The notes under the pieces were generated by a model. That model did no database searches. It saw nothing but the letters and a program-made list of their open reading frames with translations, and had not been told where the DNA came from. DNA of 54,813 nucleotides from Clostridia bacterium (GTDB lineage: Bacteria > Bacillota > Clostridia > Oscillospirales > CAG-382): the NCBI GenBank assembly GCA_017516825.1, contig JAFXBC010000073.1:1-54813 (forward strand), given 5' to 3'. Shown one piece after another: positions 24,404-32,382 of the stretch. Both the position numbers and the translations under genes were made by a program. The first letter of the stretch is position 1, and each line of letters starts with the position of its first letter.

Positions 24404-25483
24404 TTACCCTTCCTTATGCTGCTCCAGCAGTCTTATCACCGCCCGGAAACGGGGATGTCCCCTTAAGAAGTCGTATCCCTGCCATGTCAAGCCGGAGAGA
24501 CGGAGATTGCAGGCGTTGCCCTTGTAATTCTTGGTGTTGTCGCTTTTCTTGTTTGTGAGCCTGTTCACGGCAGGGGCGGTATACGTCATATCTCCCGTAT
24601 TTGCCGCCATAACGGCGTAGCGGGCGGCCTCCTCCAAGGCGCGAAGGGTGTTTTCTTCGTCCCGCTGATTGCCGTAGATCAGGGCAATGGTGGCGTAGCT
24701 GCGGGACACGTTGTGAGCATAGAAGCCCAGATTGCCGTCGGAAAACACCGTCTTCCAAAGATCGATCCCTATTTGCAGGCGGGCGATCCGTTCTGCCGGG
24801 GTTGCATCCGTTTTGTGGTTCATATCGTGAAGGGCAAGATCCGCCAGCGTGATCAGCCCCGCAAAATATTCCTGAGTGGCAACCAGCCCCTCCTCCCCCG
24901 TCAGCACGGAAGCCCGAAGATCGTCCCGGGTGGTGTACATACTCCCGCCCATATCGGCGTAGCGCAGGGCGTTTTCTTCGTCTCCCAAGCTTTCGTAAGT
25001 GTGGCAAAGGAAGAAAACCGCATCCTCCCGCAGTCCGTTGTCCGTGGAGGTCTCCAAGATCTTTTCCCCCAAGGAGATGATCCGCCGTGCCTCGTCCTCG
25101 GGGCAAGGATACCGAGCCTCCCGATTGATGGCTTCCATCAGCTCCTTCATCACGCGGCAGTCCGTGGGGAACTCCTTGTAGGCCCGTTCCCACAAAGCCA
25201 GGTTCTTTTCGTTCTCCCCTGCGTTGCGGTATTGCAGGCTTTCCGCCAGGTAGGCGGTGATCTTCTCCTCCACCCGTACTTTGTCCACGTCCAGAAGGGC
25301 ATCCACCGTCACCCCGAAATACAAGGCGATGGCCGGGAGCAGGGTGATGTCCGGGAAGCCTTCTCCCCGTTCCCACTTCCCCACGGATTGAGAGGAGATG
25401 CCCAGGTGGGACGCCAGCTCCTCACGGGTAACGTTTTTCTCCTTGCGCAGGGTACGAAGACGGTCTTTCATGTTGATCTCCAT
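24404..25483 (-). CDS. XRE regulator with long helical C-terminal domain
   Basis: A 359-residue protein. The HTH spans about residues 8-62 (VTREELASHLGISSQSVGKW), followed by helical repeats (ALWERAYKEFP, HTYESLGDEENALRYAD) of TPR character up to the HPRFRAV ending. The ATG at 25483 follows GGAGG by eight bases; a second in-frame ATG four codons later is possible. It is the third member of a local paralogous set with 18095 and 23095. The regulated genes are unknown. Confidence 0.82.
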   Translation of the reverse strand: MEINMKDRLRTLRKEKNVTREELASHLGISSQSVGKWERGEGFPDITLLPAIALYFGVTVDALLDVDKVRVEEKITAYLAESLQYRNAGENEKNLALWERAYKEFPTDCRVMKELMEAINREARYPCPEDEARRIISLGEKILETSTDNGLREDAVFFLCHTYESLGDEENALRYADMGGSMYTTRDDLRASVLTGEEGLVATQEYFAGLITLADLALHDMNHKTDATPAERIARLQIGIDLWKTVFSDGNLGFYAHNVSRSYATIALIYGNQRDEENTLRALEEAARYAVMAANTGDMTYTAPAVNRLTNKKSDNTKNYKGNACNLRLSGLTWQGYDFLRGHPRFRAVIRLLEQHKEG

Positions 25484-25515
25484 AGCGAGATCCTCCGATT
25501 TTTTCAAAAAAAGTA

Positions 25516-25565
25516 ATAAGCGCTTATCCTGACTTTATCATACCACGCCGCAACCCCTTTTGCAA
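25516..25565 (-). promoter_or_regulatory. Promoter and operator-like palindrome of the XRE gene at 24404
   Basis: Minus strand TTGCAA (25560-25565), a 17-base spacer, TATGAT (25537-25542). Ten bases downstream of the -10 is the perfect 12-base palindrome ATAAGCGCTTAT (25516-25527), a good candidate for self-repression. Confidence 0.65.
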
Positions 25566-25807
25566 GAACCGCTCGGTATACGTTCGATTGTTTTTTGAAA
25601 CCGCAGGTTGCAGAATGGAAAATCGGGGCAAGGCAAACCAAATTCCACGCACGGGGTATGGTGTAAAATCGTTTCCTCCTGCAACGCTTTTCGGGTCGCC
25701 GAAGGAATGAACCGCGGTTCTCTATCCCGCAATACCAACGGCGAAAATCCAATTTATGCCTTTCTGATTGCGTGAAAGCATGGCAAGGAGTCAGATCACG
25801 TTTCTTG

Positions 25808-25885
25808 CGTATTCGTAGGGGTTGACGTCCACGGCAACCCGAAACCGAAGGCGGCGGTTTTCGCTCAGGCAAGGATATTCTTCGC
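25808..25885. repeat. Dispersed repeat shared with 7952-7998 and 39319-39353
   Basis: Read on the minus strand it begins GCGAAGAATATCCTTGCCT and ends with GCCGTGGACGTCAACCCC and TACGAATACGC. The first half matches 7952-7998 and the second half matches 39319-39353. The surrounding region 25566-25990 has no credible gene; a 167-codon open frame there runs through repeats only. Confidence 0.72.
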
Positions 25886-25901
25886 TTTTGCAATCGATCC
25901 T

Positions 25902-25980
25902 CCCGAAAACGACAGTTTTCGGCACTGAAAGTTCTTTGGGGATTCTTAAGGGGCTTTCTTACAAGAAAGCTCCTTAAGCG
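25902..25980. repeat. Dispersed hairpin repeat, inverted copy of 42575-42653
   Basis: CCGAAAAC/GTTTTCGG, then AAGTTCTTTGGGGATTCTTAAG, as two parts around the hairpin GCTTTCTT/AAGAAAGC, ending in CTTAAGCG. The reverse complement of 42575-42653 follows the same order nearly base for base. Confidence 0.8.
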
Positions 25981-25993
25981 CTCCTCTCCAGCA

Positions 25994-26022
25994 CAAAAAA
26001 ACGCCACCGGCGAGGGTGGCGT
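25994..26022 (-). terminator. Terminator of the potABCD operon
   Basis: Minus strand ACGCCACC / GGTGGCGT with a CTCGCC loop, followed by a run of seven T, just after the fusion-gene stop. Confidence 0.9.
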
Positions 26023-26032
26023 TTTGATCGCT

Positions 26033-27991
26033 TTAAGATCCGCTTTTAATTTTATCCCACAGTTTTTCGTAGTAGGAGATCACTTCGGGATCCAGGTTGG
26101 TGTAGTAGGTGGACTTCACTTCCGTCTCGGGGTAGAGGTATTCGTTGCCCTTCAGGGAGTATTCCTCGTTCTCCGTAACGGCGGTGTTGGGGCAGGTGTA
26201 GCAGATGTATTCCGCATTCTGCAAGGCCACGTAGGGCTCCATGAGGAAGTCCAGATACAGGAGAGCCGCCTCGTAGTTCTGGGCATCCTTGGTGATGCAG
26301 GCCGCATCCATGAAGATGTTGGTGCCCTCGGTGGGCAGGTAGAAGGACAGATGGTCGCCGATGCCGCCGGCTTCCTCCATGTTGTCCACCATGGTCATAT
26401 AGTCCCCGGCGTAGTAGGCGGCGATGGCGGCGTTTTCACCCTCCATCTTGGCAAAGATCTGGTCCATCACCCAGGTCTGGAGCAAGGGAACCTGCTTCAT
26501 CAGGTAATCAGCCGCCTTGTCCCAATCCTTGGGATCGGTGGTGTTGATGTCGATCCCCTGGGCAAACATGGCGGTAGCGAAGGCGTCGCGGGCGTTGTCC
26601 ATGTTCAAGATCTGCCCTTTGTACTTCTCGTTCCACATGAGAGACCAGGTGCCGTCGATATCCGCAGGATCCACCATGGTGTTGTTGTAGATCACACCCA
26701 GATAGCCCCCCGCGTAGGGAATGGAGTATTCCCCGGTGGGATCGTATTCCGGGCAGAGGTACTGCTTGTCGATGTAGTGATAGTTCTGCAGCTTGGAGAA
26801 ATCAATGGTCTGCAGATAGCCCTCCTGGAGCAGACGGGACACCATGTAGTCGGAGGGGATGAGAACGTCGTAGGTGACGCCGCCTCCCGCCAGCTTGGAA
26901 TACATGGCCTCGTTGCTGTCGAAGGTGTCGTAAACCACCTTGATGCCCGTGATGGCCTCGAAGGCGAGGTTCACGTCCAAAGAGCCGTCCTCCCCGTCGG
27001 AGATGTACTCGCCCCAGTTGTAAACGTACAGCGTGGTGCCCGCCAGGTCGGTGGGGTACTCTCTGTCCAGCTTGTCTGCCAATTGGTCGCGGATGTCCTG
27101 CAGGGTGTTCTGCTTGCCGCCGCCGGCAAAGAGAACCACGGAAACCACCATCACCACGGCTACCAGAAGGCTCACGCCCTTTACCAGCTTGCCGCCGCTT
27201 GCCTGCTTCTTTTCGGAACGGATCTGCATCAGATTCACCGTGAGCATCAGCACCAGAATGGCAAGGAAGATGAGGGTGTACAGAGCGTAGTAGGTGGGAC
27301 GGATGGGCTTCTTCACCGCGGTGTACAGGTTGGTGGCCAGGATGGAGAAGTGTCCGTTGGTGTAATAGGAGATGATAAAATCGTCCAGAGACAGGGTAAA
27401 GGCCATGATGAAGCCGGAAAGGATCCCGGGGACGATGCCGGGGAAGGTCACCTTGCGGAAGGCCTTGAAGGGAGTACAGCCCAGATCCAGCGCCGCCTCG
27501 TACTGACTGCGGTCGGACTGGTACAGCTTGGGAAGTACGTTTAAGATCACGTAAGGCAGGTTGAAGGTGATGTGGGCCAACAGCAACGTCCAGAAGCCCA
27601 GAATATCACTTCTGCCCAGCCACATGGCCACAAAGGTGAACAACAGCATCAGGGATACACCGGTGATGATGTCGGGGTTGGTCAGAGGGATGTTGGTGAC
27701 GGTGTTCACCGCGTTTTTCAAGGCCTTGGACTTCATACGGTAAATACCGTAAGCCGCCACCACGCCCAGAACGGTGGCGATGGAGGCCGCCGTCACGGAG
27801 ATCATCAGGGTGTTGCCCAACACCTCCATAAGGGTGAAATCGGAGAACAGGTTCTCATACCAACGCAGGGAAAAGCCTGTGAAAATGGTGGTACTGTCGG
27901 AGGAGTTGAAGGAAAACAACACCATCACCGCCAAAGGGGCGTACAGCACCGTGTAGACCAGGCCAACGAAGATCTTGCCCAATGTTTTCAT
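26033..27991 (-). CDS. potCD: Fused spermidine/putrescine permease PotC and binding protein PotD
   Basis: A 652-residue fusion. Residues 1 to about 262 are PotC, with six membrane helices and the inner EAA loop EAALDLGCTPFKAFRKV that docks on the ATPase. A seventh helix (about 270-290, LVKGVSLLVAVVMVVSVVLF) carries the chain outward. Residues about 305-652 form a PotD-type binding domain (TLYVYNWGEYISDG, then the periplasmic-type fold). Tethering the receptor to the permease replaces the usual lipoprotein anchor. The ATG overlaps the potB stop as ATGA. The import substrate is inferred from the family as polyamines. Confidence 0.93.
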   Translation of the reverse strand: MKTLGKIFVGLVYTVLYAPLAVMVLFSFNSSDSTTIFTGFSLRWYENLFSDFTLMEVLGNTLMISVTAASIATVLGVVAAYGIYRMKSKALKNAVNTVTNIPLTNPDIITGVSLMLLFTFVAMWLGRSDILGFWTLLLAHITFNLPYVILNVLPKLYQSDRSQYEAALDLGCTPFKAFRKVTFPGIVPGILSGFIMAFTLSLDDFIISYYTNGHFSILATNLYTAVKKPIRPTYYALYTLIFLAILVLMLTVNLMQIRSEKKQASGGKLVKGVSLLVAVVMVVSVVLFAGGGKQNTLQDIRDQLADKLDREYPTDLAGTTLYVYNWGEYISDGEDGSLDVNLAFEAITGIKVVYDTFDSNEAMYSKLAGGGVTYDVLIPSDYMVSRLLQEGYLQTIDFSKLQNYHYIDKQYLCPEYDPTGEYSIPYAGGYLGVIYNNTMVDPADIDGTWSLMWNEKYKGQILNMDNARDAFATAMFAQGIDINTTDPKDWDKAADYLMKQVPLLQTWVMDQIFAKMEGENAAIAAYYAGDYMTMVDNMEEAGGIGDHLSFYLPTEGTNIFMDAACITKDAQNYEAALLYLDFLMEPYVALQNAEYICYTCPNTAVTENEEYSLKGNEYLYPETEVKSTYYTNLDPEVISYYEKLWDKIKSGS

Positions 27992-28833
27992 ACCAGCATG
28001 CTCCCCCCTTCGTTATCGTCGGAGAAGCGGTTCAGCACGAACATACTGGCCAGGATCACCACCATCAGCAAAAGGGAGATGGCGGCGGCCACGGACAAGT
28101 CGTTCTGTACGCGGATCTGACGCTCGATCAGGTCGCCGATCATGGAGTTTTCCGTGCCGCCCATCTTGCTGGAGATATAGAAGGTGGAAACGGAGGGAAT
28201 GAATACCATGATGATGCCGGAGATCACCCCGGGCATAGAAAGGGGCAGGACAACTCTGCGAACCCTCTGCATGGGACTGCACCCCAGATCCTCCGCCGCC
28301 TCCATCAGGGAGTTGTCCATACGGGACATCACGTTGAAGATGGGCAGGATCATATAGGGCAGGTAGTTATACACCATGCCGAAGATCACGGCGCCGGTGT
28401 TGTTCAAAAGAGGAAGCCGCCCGAAGCCCACAAAGGCAAGGAACTGATTGATCAGACCGTTGTTGTCCATCAGCGTGGTAAGGCAGTAGGTCTTGATCAA
28501 AAGGTTGATCCACATGGGCAGGGTGACGAACATATTGGTGAGCTTTTTGGAGGTGGGGCCGAACTTGCACACCACGTACACGAAGGGGTAGGCCACCACC
28601 AAACAGATCGCCGTTGCAATGATAGAATACCAGAAGGAGCGGAAGATCACGTCGGTGTAATTTCCCAATTCCTTCAGATTGTCGAGGGTAAAGTTCCCGT
28701 CGCCGTCGATGAGGGCGTAATACAGCACCAAAAACAGCGGGATGATGATGAACAGCGCCGCCCAGAGCAGATAGGGGGCGTTCAACAGCACCGTTCCGGG
28801 AGACCGACGGACGGCCTTGCCGGGGGCCCTCAT
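27988..28833 (-). CDS. potB: Spermidine/putrescine ABC transporter permease PotB
   Basis: A 281-residue inner-membrane permease with six helices and the EAA loop [20 protein letters not shown]. The true start at 28833 overlaps the potA stop as ATGA; a longer upstream frame is only a shadow of potA. The N-terminus has a short basic segment (GKAVRRSPG). It works with PotC of the fusion protein and PotA. Confidence 0.93.
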   Translation of the reverse strand: MRAPGKAVRRSPGTVLLNAPYLLWAALFIIIPLFLVLYYALIDGDGNFTLDNLKELGNYTDVIFRSFWYSIIATAICLVVAYPFVYVVCKFGPTSKKLTNMFVTLPMWINLLIKTYCLTTLMDNNGLINQFLAFVGFGRLPLLNNTGAVIFGMVYNYLPYMILPIFNVMSRMDNSLMEAAEDLGCSPMQRVRRVVLPLSMPGVISGIIMVFIPSVSTFYISSKMGGTENSMIGDLIERQIRVQNDLSVAAAISLLLMVVILASMFVLNRFSDDNEGGSMLV

Positions 28834-29945
28834 TCTTCTTCCTCGGGTGCGGGCTCGTCCATCTCGTCGGAGAAGGAGCTGTAATCGCCGTACAGACCGG
28901 AGTACTCGGATTTGTGCATAACGTGGATGGAATCGGGATCCAGCGCGATACCGATGACCTGACCTTCTTCGTAAGCGTCGGTGGTCTGCACCATCCACTT
29001 GAAGCCCTTGACCTCCACGATCAGCTCGTAGTAGTCTCCCTTGAAGGTGGCCTGGGTGATCTTACCGGTGATCATGCCGTCTCCCACGGGAACCACGTCC
29101 ACGTCCTCGGGACGGATGACCACGTCCACGGGCTCGTTATGGGCAAATCCCTCGTCCACGCAGGTGAAGGTATGCCCTGCGAAGGTAACGGTATCGTCGC
29201 AGTTCATGATGCCGTCGATGATGTTGGATTCCCCGATGAAATCCGCCACGAAGGCGTTTTTCGGCTCGTTGTAGATATCCACGGGGGAGCCGATCTGCTG
29301 GATCTTACCGTCGTTCATCACCACGATCACGTCGGACATGGAGAGTGCCTCCTCCTGGTCGTGGGTAACGAAGATGAAGGTGATCCCCGTCTCTCTCTGG
29401 ATGCGGCGAAGCTCCACCTGCATATCCTTGCGGAGCTTGGCGTCCAGCGCGGAAAGAGGCTCGTCCAGAAGCAGAACGGAGGGACGGTTGACCAAGGCAC
29501 GAGCGATGGCGACGCGCTGCTGCTGGCCGCCGGAAAGGTTGGTGACCTTCCGCTTCTCGTAGCCCTCAAGATTCACCAGTTTCAGCATTGCCTGCACCTT
29601 TTCGGCGATCTCCTCCTTGGAGGCCCCCTTCACCTTCAAGCCGAAGGCCACGTTTTCAAACACGTTGAGATGGGGGAACAATGCGTAACGCTGGAAGATG
29701 GTGTTCACGTTGCGGCGGTAGGGAGGAACGTCGTTGATCCGCTTGCCGTCAAAAAAAACATCTCCCGCATCCGGCTGTAAAAACCCTGCGATGATCCGCA
29801 GTGTGGTGGTTTTACCGCAACCGGAACGACCCAGGAAGGTGACGAAAGCACCGTCTTGAATCTCCAGATTCAAACGGTCCAGGATCACTTCCCCGTCAAA
29901 AGCAACGGTGATGTCTTTCAGTTCAATAATGTTTTGTTTTTTCAT
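28830..29945 (-). CDS. potA: Spermidine/putrescine ABC transporter ATPase PotA
   Basis: A 371-residue cytoplasmic ATPase. Walker A is GRSGCGKTT (39-47), signature LSGGQQQR, Walker [12 protein letters not shown], and a C-terminal TOBE-type regulatory domain follows (about residues 250-340). The ATG follows AAAGGGTGG by seven bases. It is the first gene of the potA-potB-potCD operon, which is read from a consensus promoter 340 bases upstream. Confidence 0.95.
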   Translation of the reverse strand: MKKQNIIELKDITVAFDGEVILDRLNLEIQDGAFVTFLGRSGCGKTTTLRIIAGFLQPDAGDVFFDGKRINDVPPYRRNVNTIFQRYALFPHLNVFENVAFGLKVKGASKEEIAEKVQAMLKLVNLEGYEKRKVTNLSGGQQQRVAIARALVNRPSVLLLDEPLSALDAKLRKDMQVELRRIQRETGITFIFVTHDQEEALSMSDVIVVMNDGKIQQIGSPVDIYNEPKNAFVADFIGESNIIDGIMNCDDTVTFAGHTFTCVDEGFAHNEPVDVVIRPEDVDVVPVGDGMITGKITQATFKGDYYELIVEVKGFKWMVQTTDAYEEGQVIGIALDPDSIHVMHKSEYSGLYGDYSSFSDEMDEPAPEEEE

Positions 29946-30281
29946 TTTGCATCCACCCTTTGCGGCACCTGACCGCGTATAGCTTTGTCTTTCACAAAAC
30001 TCTGCGCAGACCCACGACAGACTAACCATAACGCCCCGCAAAGAGTTTTTACAAATCAGAGCTTCACGCCCCTATTGCAGCTACGGTTGCTCAAACGACG
30101 CCCTTCTTTGAAAAACGCCGTAACGGTTCCTGCTCGGAACTGCCTGTCGAGCACATTTATTTTATTTTTGAGGGCAGGATGCATACCTGCCCACGGGAGC
30201 CTTGGTCTCACTCCCTCTGTGCGCCCGCTTTGCGTAAAAAAATTGCGCTGACGAACGTGGTAGCACAGATGCAAAAAAACT
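29946..30281 (-). other. Long 5' leader of the potA operon
   Basis: About 335 bases lie between the probable transcription start and potA. They hold a GGGCAGG/CCTGCCC hairpin (near 30173-30193), a GGTTCC/GGAAC hairpin near 30127-30143 and GC-rich dyads, with no credible reading frame. I recognise no known riboswitch core. A leader of this length before a polyamine importer suggests RNA-level control, but that is inference. Confidence 0.45.
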
Positions 30282-30287
30282 GATTTC

Positions 30288-30315
30288 ATTATATACCTTT
30301 TTACGCCAATGTCAA
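30288..30315 (-). promoter_or_regulatory. Promoter of the potABCD operon
   Basis: Minus strand TTGACA (30310-30315), a 16-base spacer, TATAAT (30288-30293). Confidence 0.85.
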
Positions 30316-30370
30316 TAGGTTTGTGCAATATTTTTCGACCTTTCTCCCCAAGGTCAAGTCGGCGGTATGC

Positions 30371-30577
30371 AGTGATGAACGGTATATGGCTTTGCGCCCC
30401 AAGTTTCGATCCCAAACCCAACAAAAACAGCCAGCTGTTTTTCACGTCGGCGAAACGATACCACGCATAGATCAAAAGCTATGCGCCGACTTGGCTTCCC
30501 ATCTGCAGTTCCAAAAACAGCTTTGCCGTTTTTGACGTTGGCGGCATGAGGTGATGTACGGTATATGGCTTTGCGCC
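30371..30577. repeat. Dispersed-repeat cluster
   Basis: GTGATGAACGGTATATGGC at 30372 recurs with one change at 30551, in both cases followed by TTTGCGCC. Between them lie AAACAGC/GCTGTTT-type hairpins and the CACGTCGGCGAAACGATACC element (30439-30490). No gene is visible in 30316-31092. Confidence 0.7.
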
Positions 30578-30646
30578 AACTTGGTCACCTCTGAGCAACC
30601 CAGCCCGTTGGGCTGGCTCGCGCGGAACGGAGCCGCTGTGTCCGTT

Positions 30647-30967
30647 TGTCACCCTGAGCAAGCGCGGAATAGAGCCGTTACGGCTATGCAATACGGTATA
30701 TTTCCGCGCGCGTCGAACTTCCGTGAGCGGTGTAAACCCGAACGGAAGGCAAAAAATGCCTGCATTTTTTGAGGGTATGGGAATCTCTTTCGATACGGCC
30801 GTTCTCCGTTCTGCCTGTTACCAATAAACAGTTCTTTACCCTCGGAAAGGTTCATCAGACTCGTCTCATATCCCTCAACCTGCTATCGCAGGTCTCGGTT
30901 TTGCTCCGTTCGCTACGCTCACCTACGCAAAACTTCGACTCGCCCTTCGGGCTCCCTCAGGATGACA
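30647..30967. repeat. Dispersed ~320-base element, copy B
   Basis: Full-length copy with the same imperfect terminal inverted repeats and interior as 4-319. A short A/T-rich block and one hairpin (ACCTGC/GCAGGT here, GCCCTG/CAGGGC in copy A) have diverged while keeping pairing, which suggests selection on structure or recent spread of two subfamilies. Confidence 0.8.
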
Positions 30968-31004
30968 CGCTGACGTTGGAAACGCCCCCCGTCGATGCTG
31001 CACA

Positions 31005-31056
31005 CGTCGGCGAAACGATACCACGTATGCATCAAAAGTCTTACGCCGACTTGGCG
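31005..31056. repeat. Copy of the CACGTCGGCGAAACGATACC element
   Basis: Matches 30439-30490: GTCGGCGAAACGATACCACG, a short variable part, then CGCCGACTTGGC, so GTCGGC and GCCGAC form an inverted repeat at the ends. It is followed by an alternating ACGCGT tract (about 31068-31086). Confidence 0.75.
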
Positions 31057-31092
31057 TATGCTCACGCGTACGCGTACGCGCGCACACACCCG

Positions 31093-31332
31093 CCCTTAAT
31101 CTATACTATATAGTTACATGAATGTAGTTGTAGTAGTAGAGGAGGCAGTTTTTTGTGGATAACTTTTTTTCGACAAAATTCGACGGTTTTTAGCGGAGCA
31201 AAAGAAGCACGAACAAGTGTTCTATTCTACAAAAAGAACGAATGTTCGGTTATTTGAAAAATGTGGATAACCAATTCTCCCCTCGGTGGATAAGCAGGGG
31301 AGTTGTCCACAAGTATCCACAGATTATCCACC
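31093..31332. other. Putative replication origin (oriC-like DnaA-box cluster with DnaA-trio)
   Basis: In order: an AT-rich stretch (31097-31124); TAG-TTG-TAG-TAG-TAG (31125-31139); a short GC-rich AGGAGGCAG (31140-31148); then DnaA boxes. Perfect boxes TGTGGATAA are at 31154-31162 and 31262-31270. One-mismatch boxes are GGTGGATAA 31285-31293, TTGTCCACA 31303-31311, GTATCCACA 31313-31321 and TTATCCACC 31324-31332. The order AT-rich, trio, GC-rich, box is that of the basal unwinding system of bacterial origins such as B. subtilis. A Noc/ParB-like gene is adjacent, as often near origins. Against: dnaA is not in the window, and the large operon to the right would be transcribed toward this site. 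Confidence 0.6.
31210..31248. promoter_or_regulatory. Two LexA-like boxes inside the DnaA-box cluster
   Basis: CGAAC-AAGT-GTTCT at 31210-31223 (plus) and CGAAC-ATTC-GTTCT at 31235-31248 (minus) both fit CGAAC-N4-GTTCT, close to the Gram-positive LexA/DinR consensus. Their centres are 25 bases apart. No SOS-type gene starts nearby. Confidence 0.5.
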
Positions 31333-32211
31333 GTTTTTGGAAACCGAAAAGGCTTCATTTTCCTCCCTTTTTTTGCCGATCTTCAGGGTAATTTCAAAGC
31401 CCTCATCCCCCTCCGTCTGCTGTTTTTCCACGGGAAATCCCGCCTCCTCCAGCAGGGAAAGGGAACGCTCCAGGGTGTTGAAAAAGAACCGCAGGTCCTT
31501 CACCAAAATCACCCTGTGAGGCTTCTTCGGAGGCGGCGGTGCCTCCTGTCGGAAGGCGGTCTGCTCCCCGTTCATTCTGTCTGCCAGCTCCTCGGTGGCC
31601 TTGGCGGTGAGGCCTTCCTTGCCCGCCTGCAAAATGGCGTTTCGCCGTGCGGAATCGTCGCGGATCTTCAGAAATGCCCTTGCGTGACGTTCTCCCAAGC
31701 CTTGCTCCAAGATCAGTTTTCTCTGGCTTTGGGGCAGGGACAACAGCCGCAATTTGTTGGAAAGCGCCGAGGGACTCAAGGACAGCTTTTCCGCCAATTG
31801 TGCCTGGGAAAGCTCCGTCATCAACAGCAGATTCCGCAAGGCCTCCGCCTCCTCGAAGAACCCCAGATCCTTCCGTTGCAGGTTCTCAATGAGAGCCAGA
31901 TAAGCCGATTCCTCTCTGTCCGCCGCACGGATCACGCAGGGGACTTTTTCCATTCCCGCCAGCTTTGCCGCCCGCCAGCGTCGTTCCCCCGCGATGATCT
32001 CAAAGGCGGGTGCCTTCAGATCCTCGGGAAAGGGGAGTGCATCCGCTCTCCGCACGGTGATGGGCTGTAAAAAGCCGTGTTGTTTCAGGCTTTCCGACAA
32101 CGCCAAAAGCGCCCCCTCGTCAAAGGCCTTGCGGGGCTGCATCCCGTTGGGGGCAAGCTCCTCGGTGGGAAGAAGATAGATCTTTTGTGATTTGCTTTTG
32201 GTTTGGAACAT
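31324..32211 (-). CDS. noc: Noc/ParB-family DNA-binding protein
   Basis: A 295-residue ParB-type CTPase and DNA binder. The N-terminal ParB domain has QPRKAFDEGALLALSESL, the CTP motif GERRWRA (75-81) and ENLQR (109-113). The HTH (134-158, LSQAQLAEKLSLSPSALSNK) resembles Noc more than Spo0J. Noc coats DNA near origins and blocks division over the nucleoid. The C-terminal ~90 residues are variable and proline/charge-rich. The ATG follows AGAGGTG by six bases. Its stop codon lies within the last DnaA box. The exact paralogue (Noc or chromosome-partitioning ParB) is inferred. Confidence 0.8.
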   Translation of the reverse strand: MFQTKSKSQKIYLLPTEELAPNGMQPRKAFDEGALLALSESLKQHGFLQPITVRRADALPFPEDLKAPAFEIIAGERRWRAAKLAGMEKVPCVIRAADREESAYLALIENLQRKDLGFFEEAEALRNLLLMTELSQAQLAEKLSLSPSALSNKLRLLSLPQSQRKLILEQGLGERHARAFLKIRDDSARRNAILQAGKEGLTAKATEELADRMNGEQTAFRQEAPPPPKKPHRVILVKDLRFFFNTLERSLSLLEEAGFPVEKQQTEGDEGFEITLKIGKKREENEAFSVSKNGG

Positions 32212-32238
32212 AATTGACACCTCTAAGGAACGGGATTC

Positions 32239-32283
32239 ATAAGGGACGAGTCCCTTATGTGGGGTTTCAGGGGCAACGCCCCT
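32239..32283. repeat. Double-hairpin repeat, inverted copy of 22943-22990
   Basis: ATAAGGGAC/GTCCCTTAT followed by AGGGGC/GCCCCT, with the hairpins in reverse order to the other copy. It lies in the leader side of the noc-like gene. Confidence 0.8.
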
Positions 32284-32305
32284 GGTTGCTGCCCCTTCCG
32301 CAATC

Positions 32306-32345
32306 AAAAAAACCGTGTGTAGCACTGTCATAGTACCACACACGG
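32306..32345 (-). terminator. Terminator of the rimP-truB operon
   Basis: Minus-strand stem CCGTGTGT / ACACACGG with a 17-base loop containing an inner pairing, followed by seven T. It lies about 40 bases after the truB stop. Confidence 0.8.
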
Positions 32346-32382
32346 CGTGTCATTTTTTGTTAAACGGTGGGGCGTTCCTTGG

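Noticed and set aside
25504..26007. 167-codon open frame on the minus strand
   Set aside because: It consists of dispersed repeats also found at 7952, 39319 and 42575. It has no ribosome site, and its composition is unlike real genes.
30056..31113. Several open frames of 70-140 codons between potA and the noc-like gene
   Set aside because: They run through repeats and the potA leader, lack ribosome sites and resemble no protein family.
31155..31193. 12-codon frame (GTG with GAGGAGG upstream) in the DnaA-box region
   Set aside because: Too short, and the GAGGAGG is better explained as the GC-rich part of the unwinding element. No conservation evidence is available.
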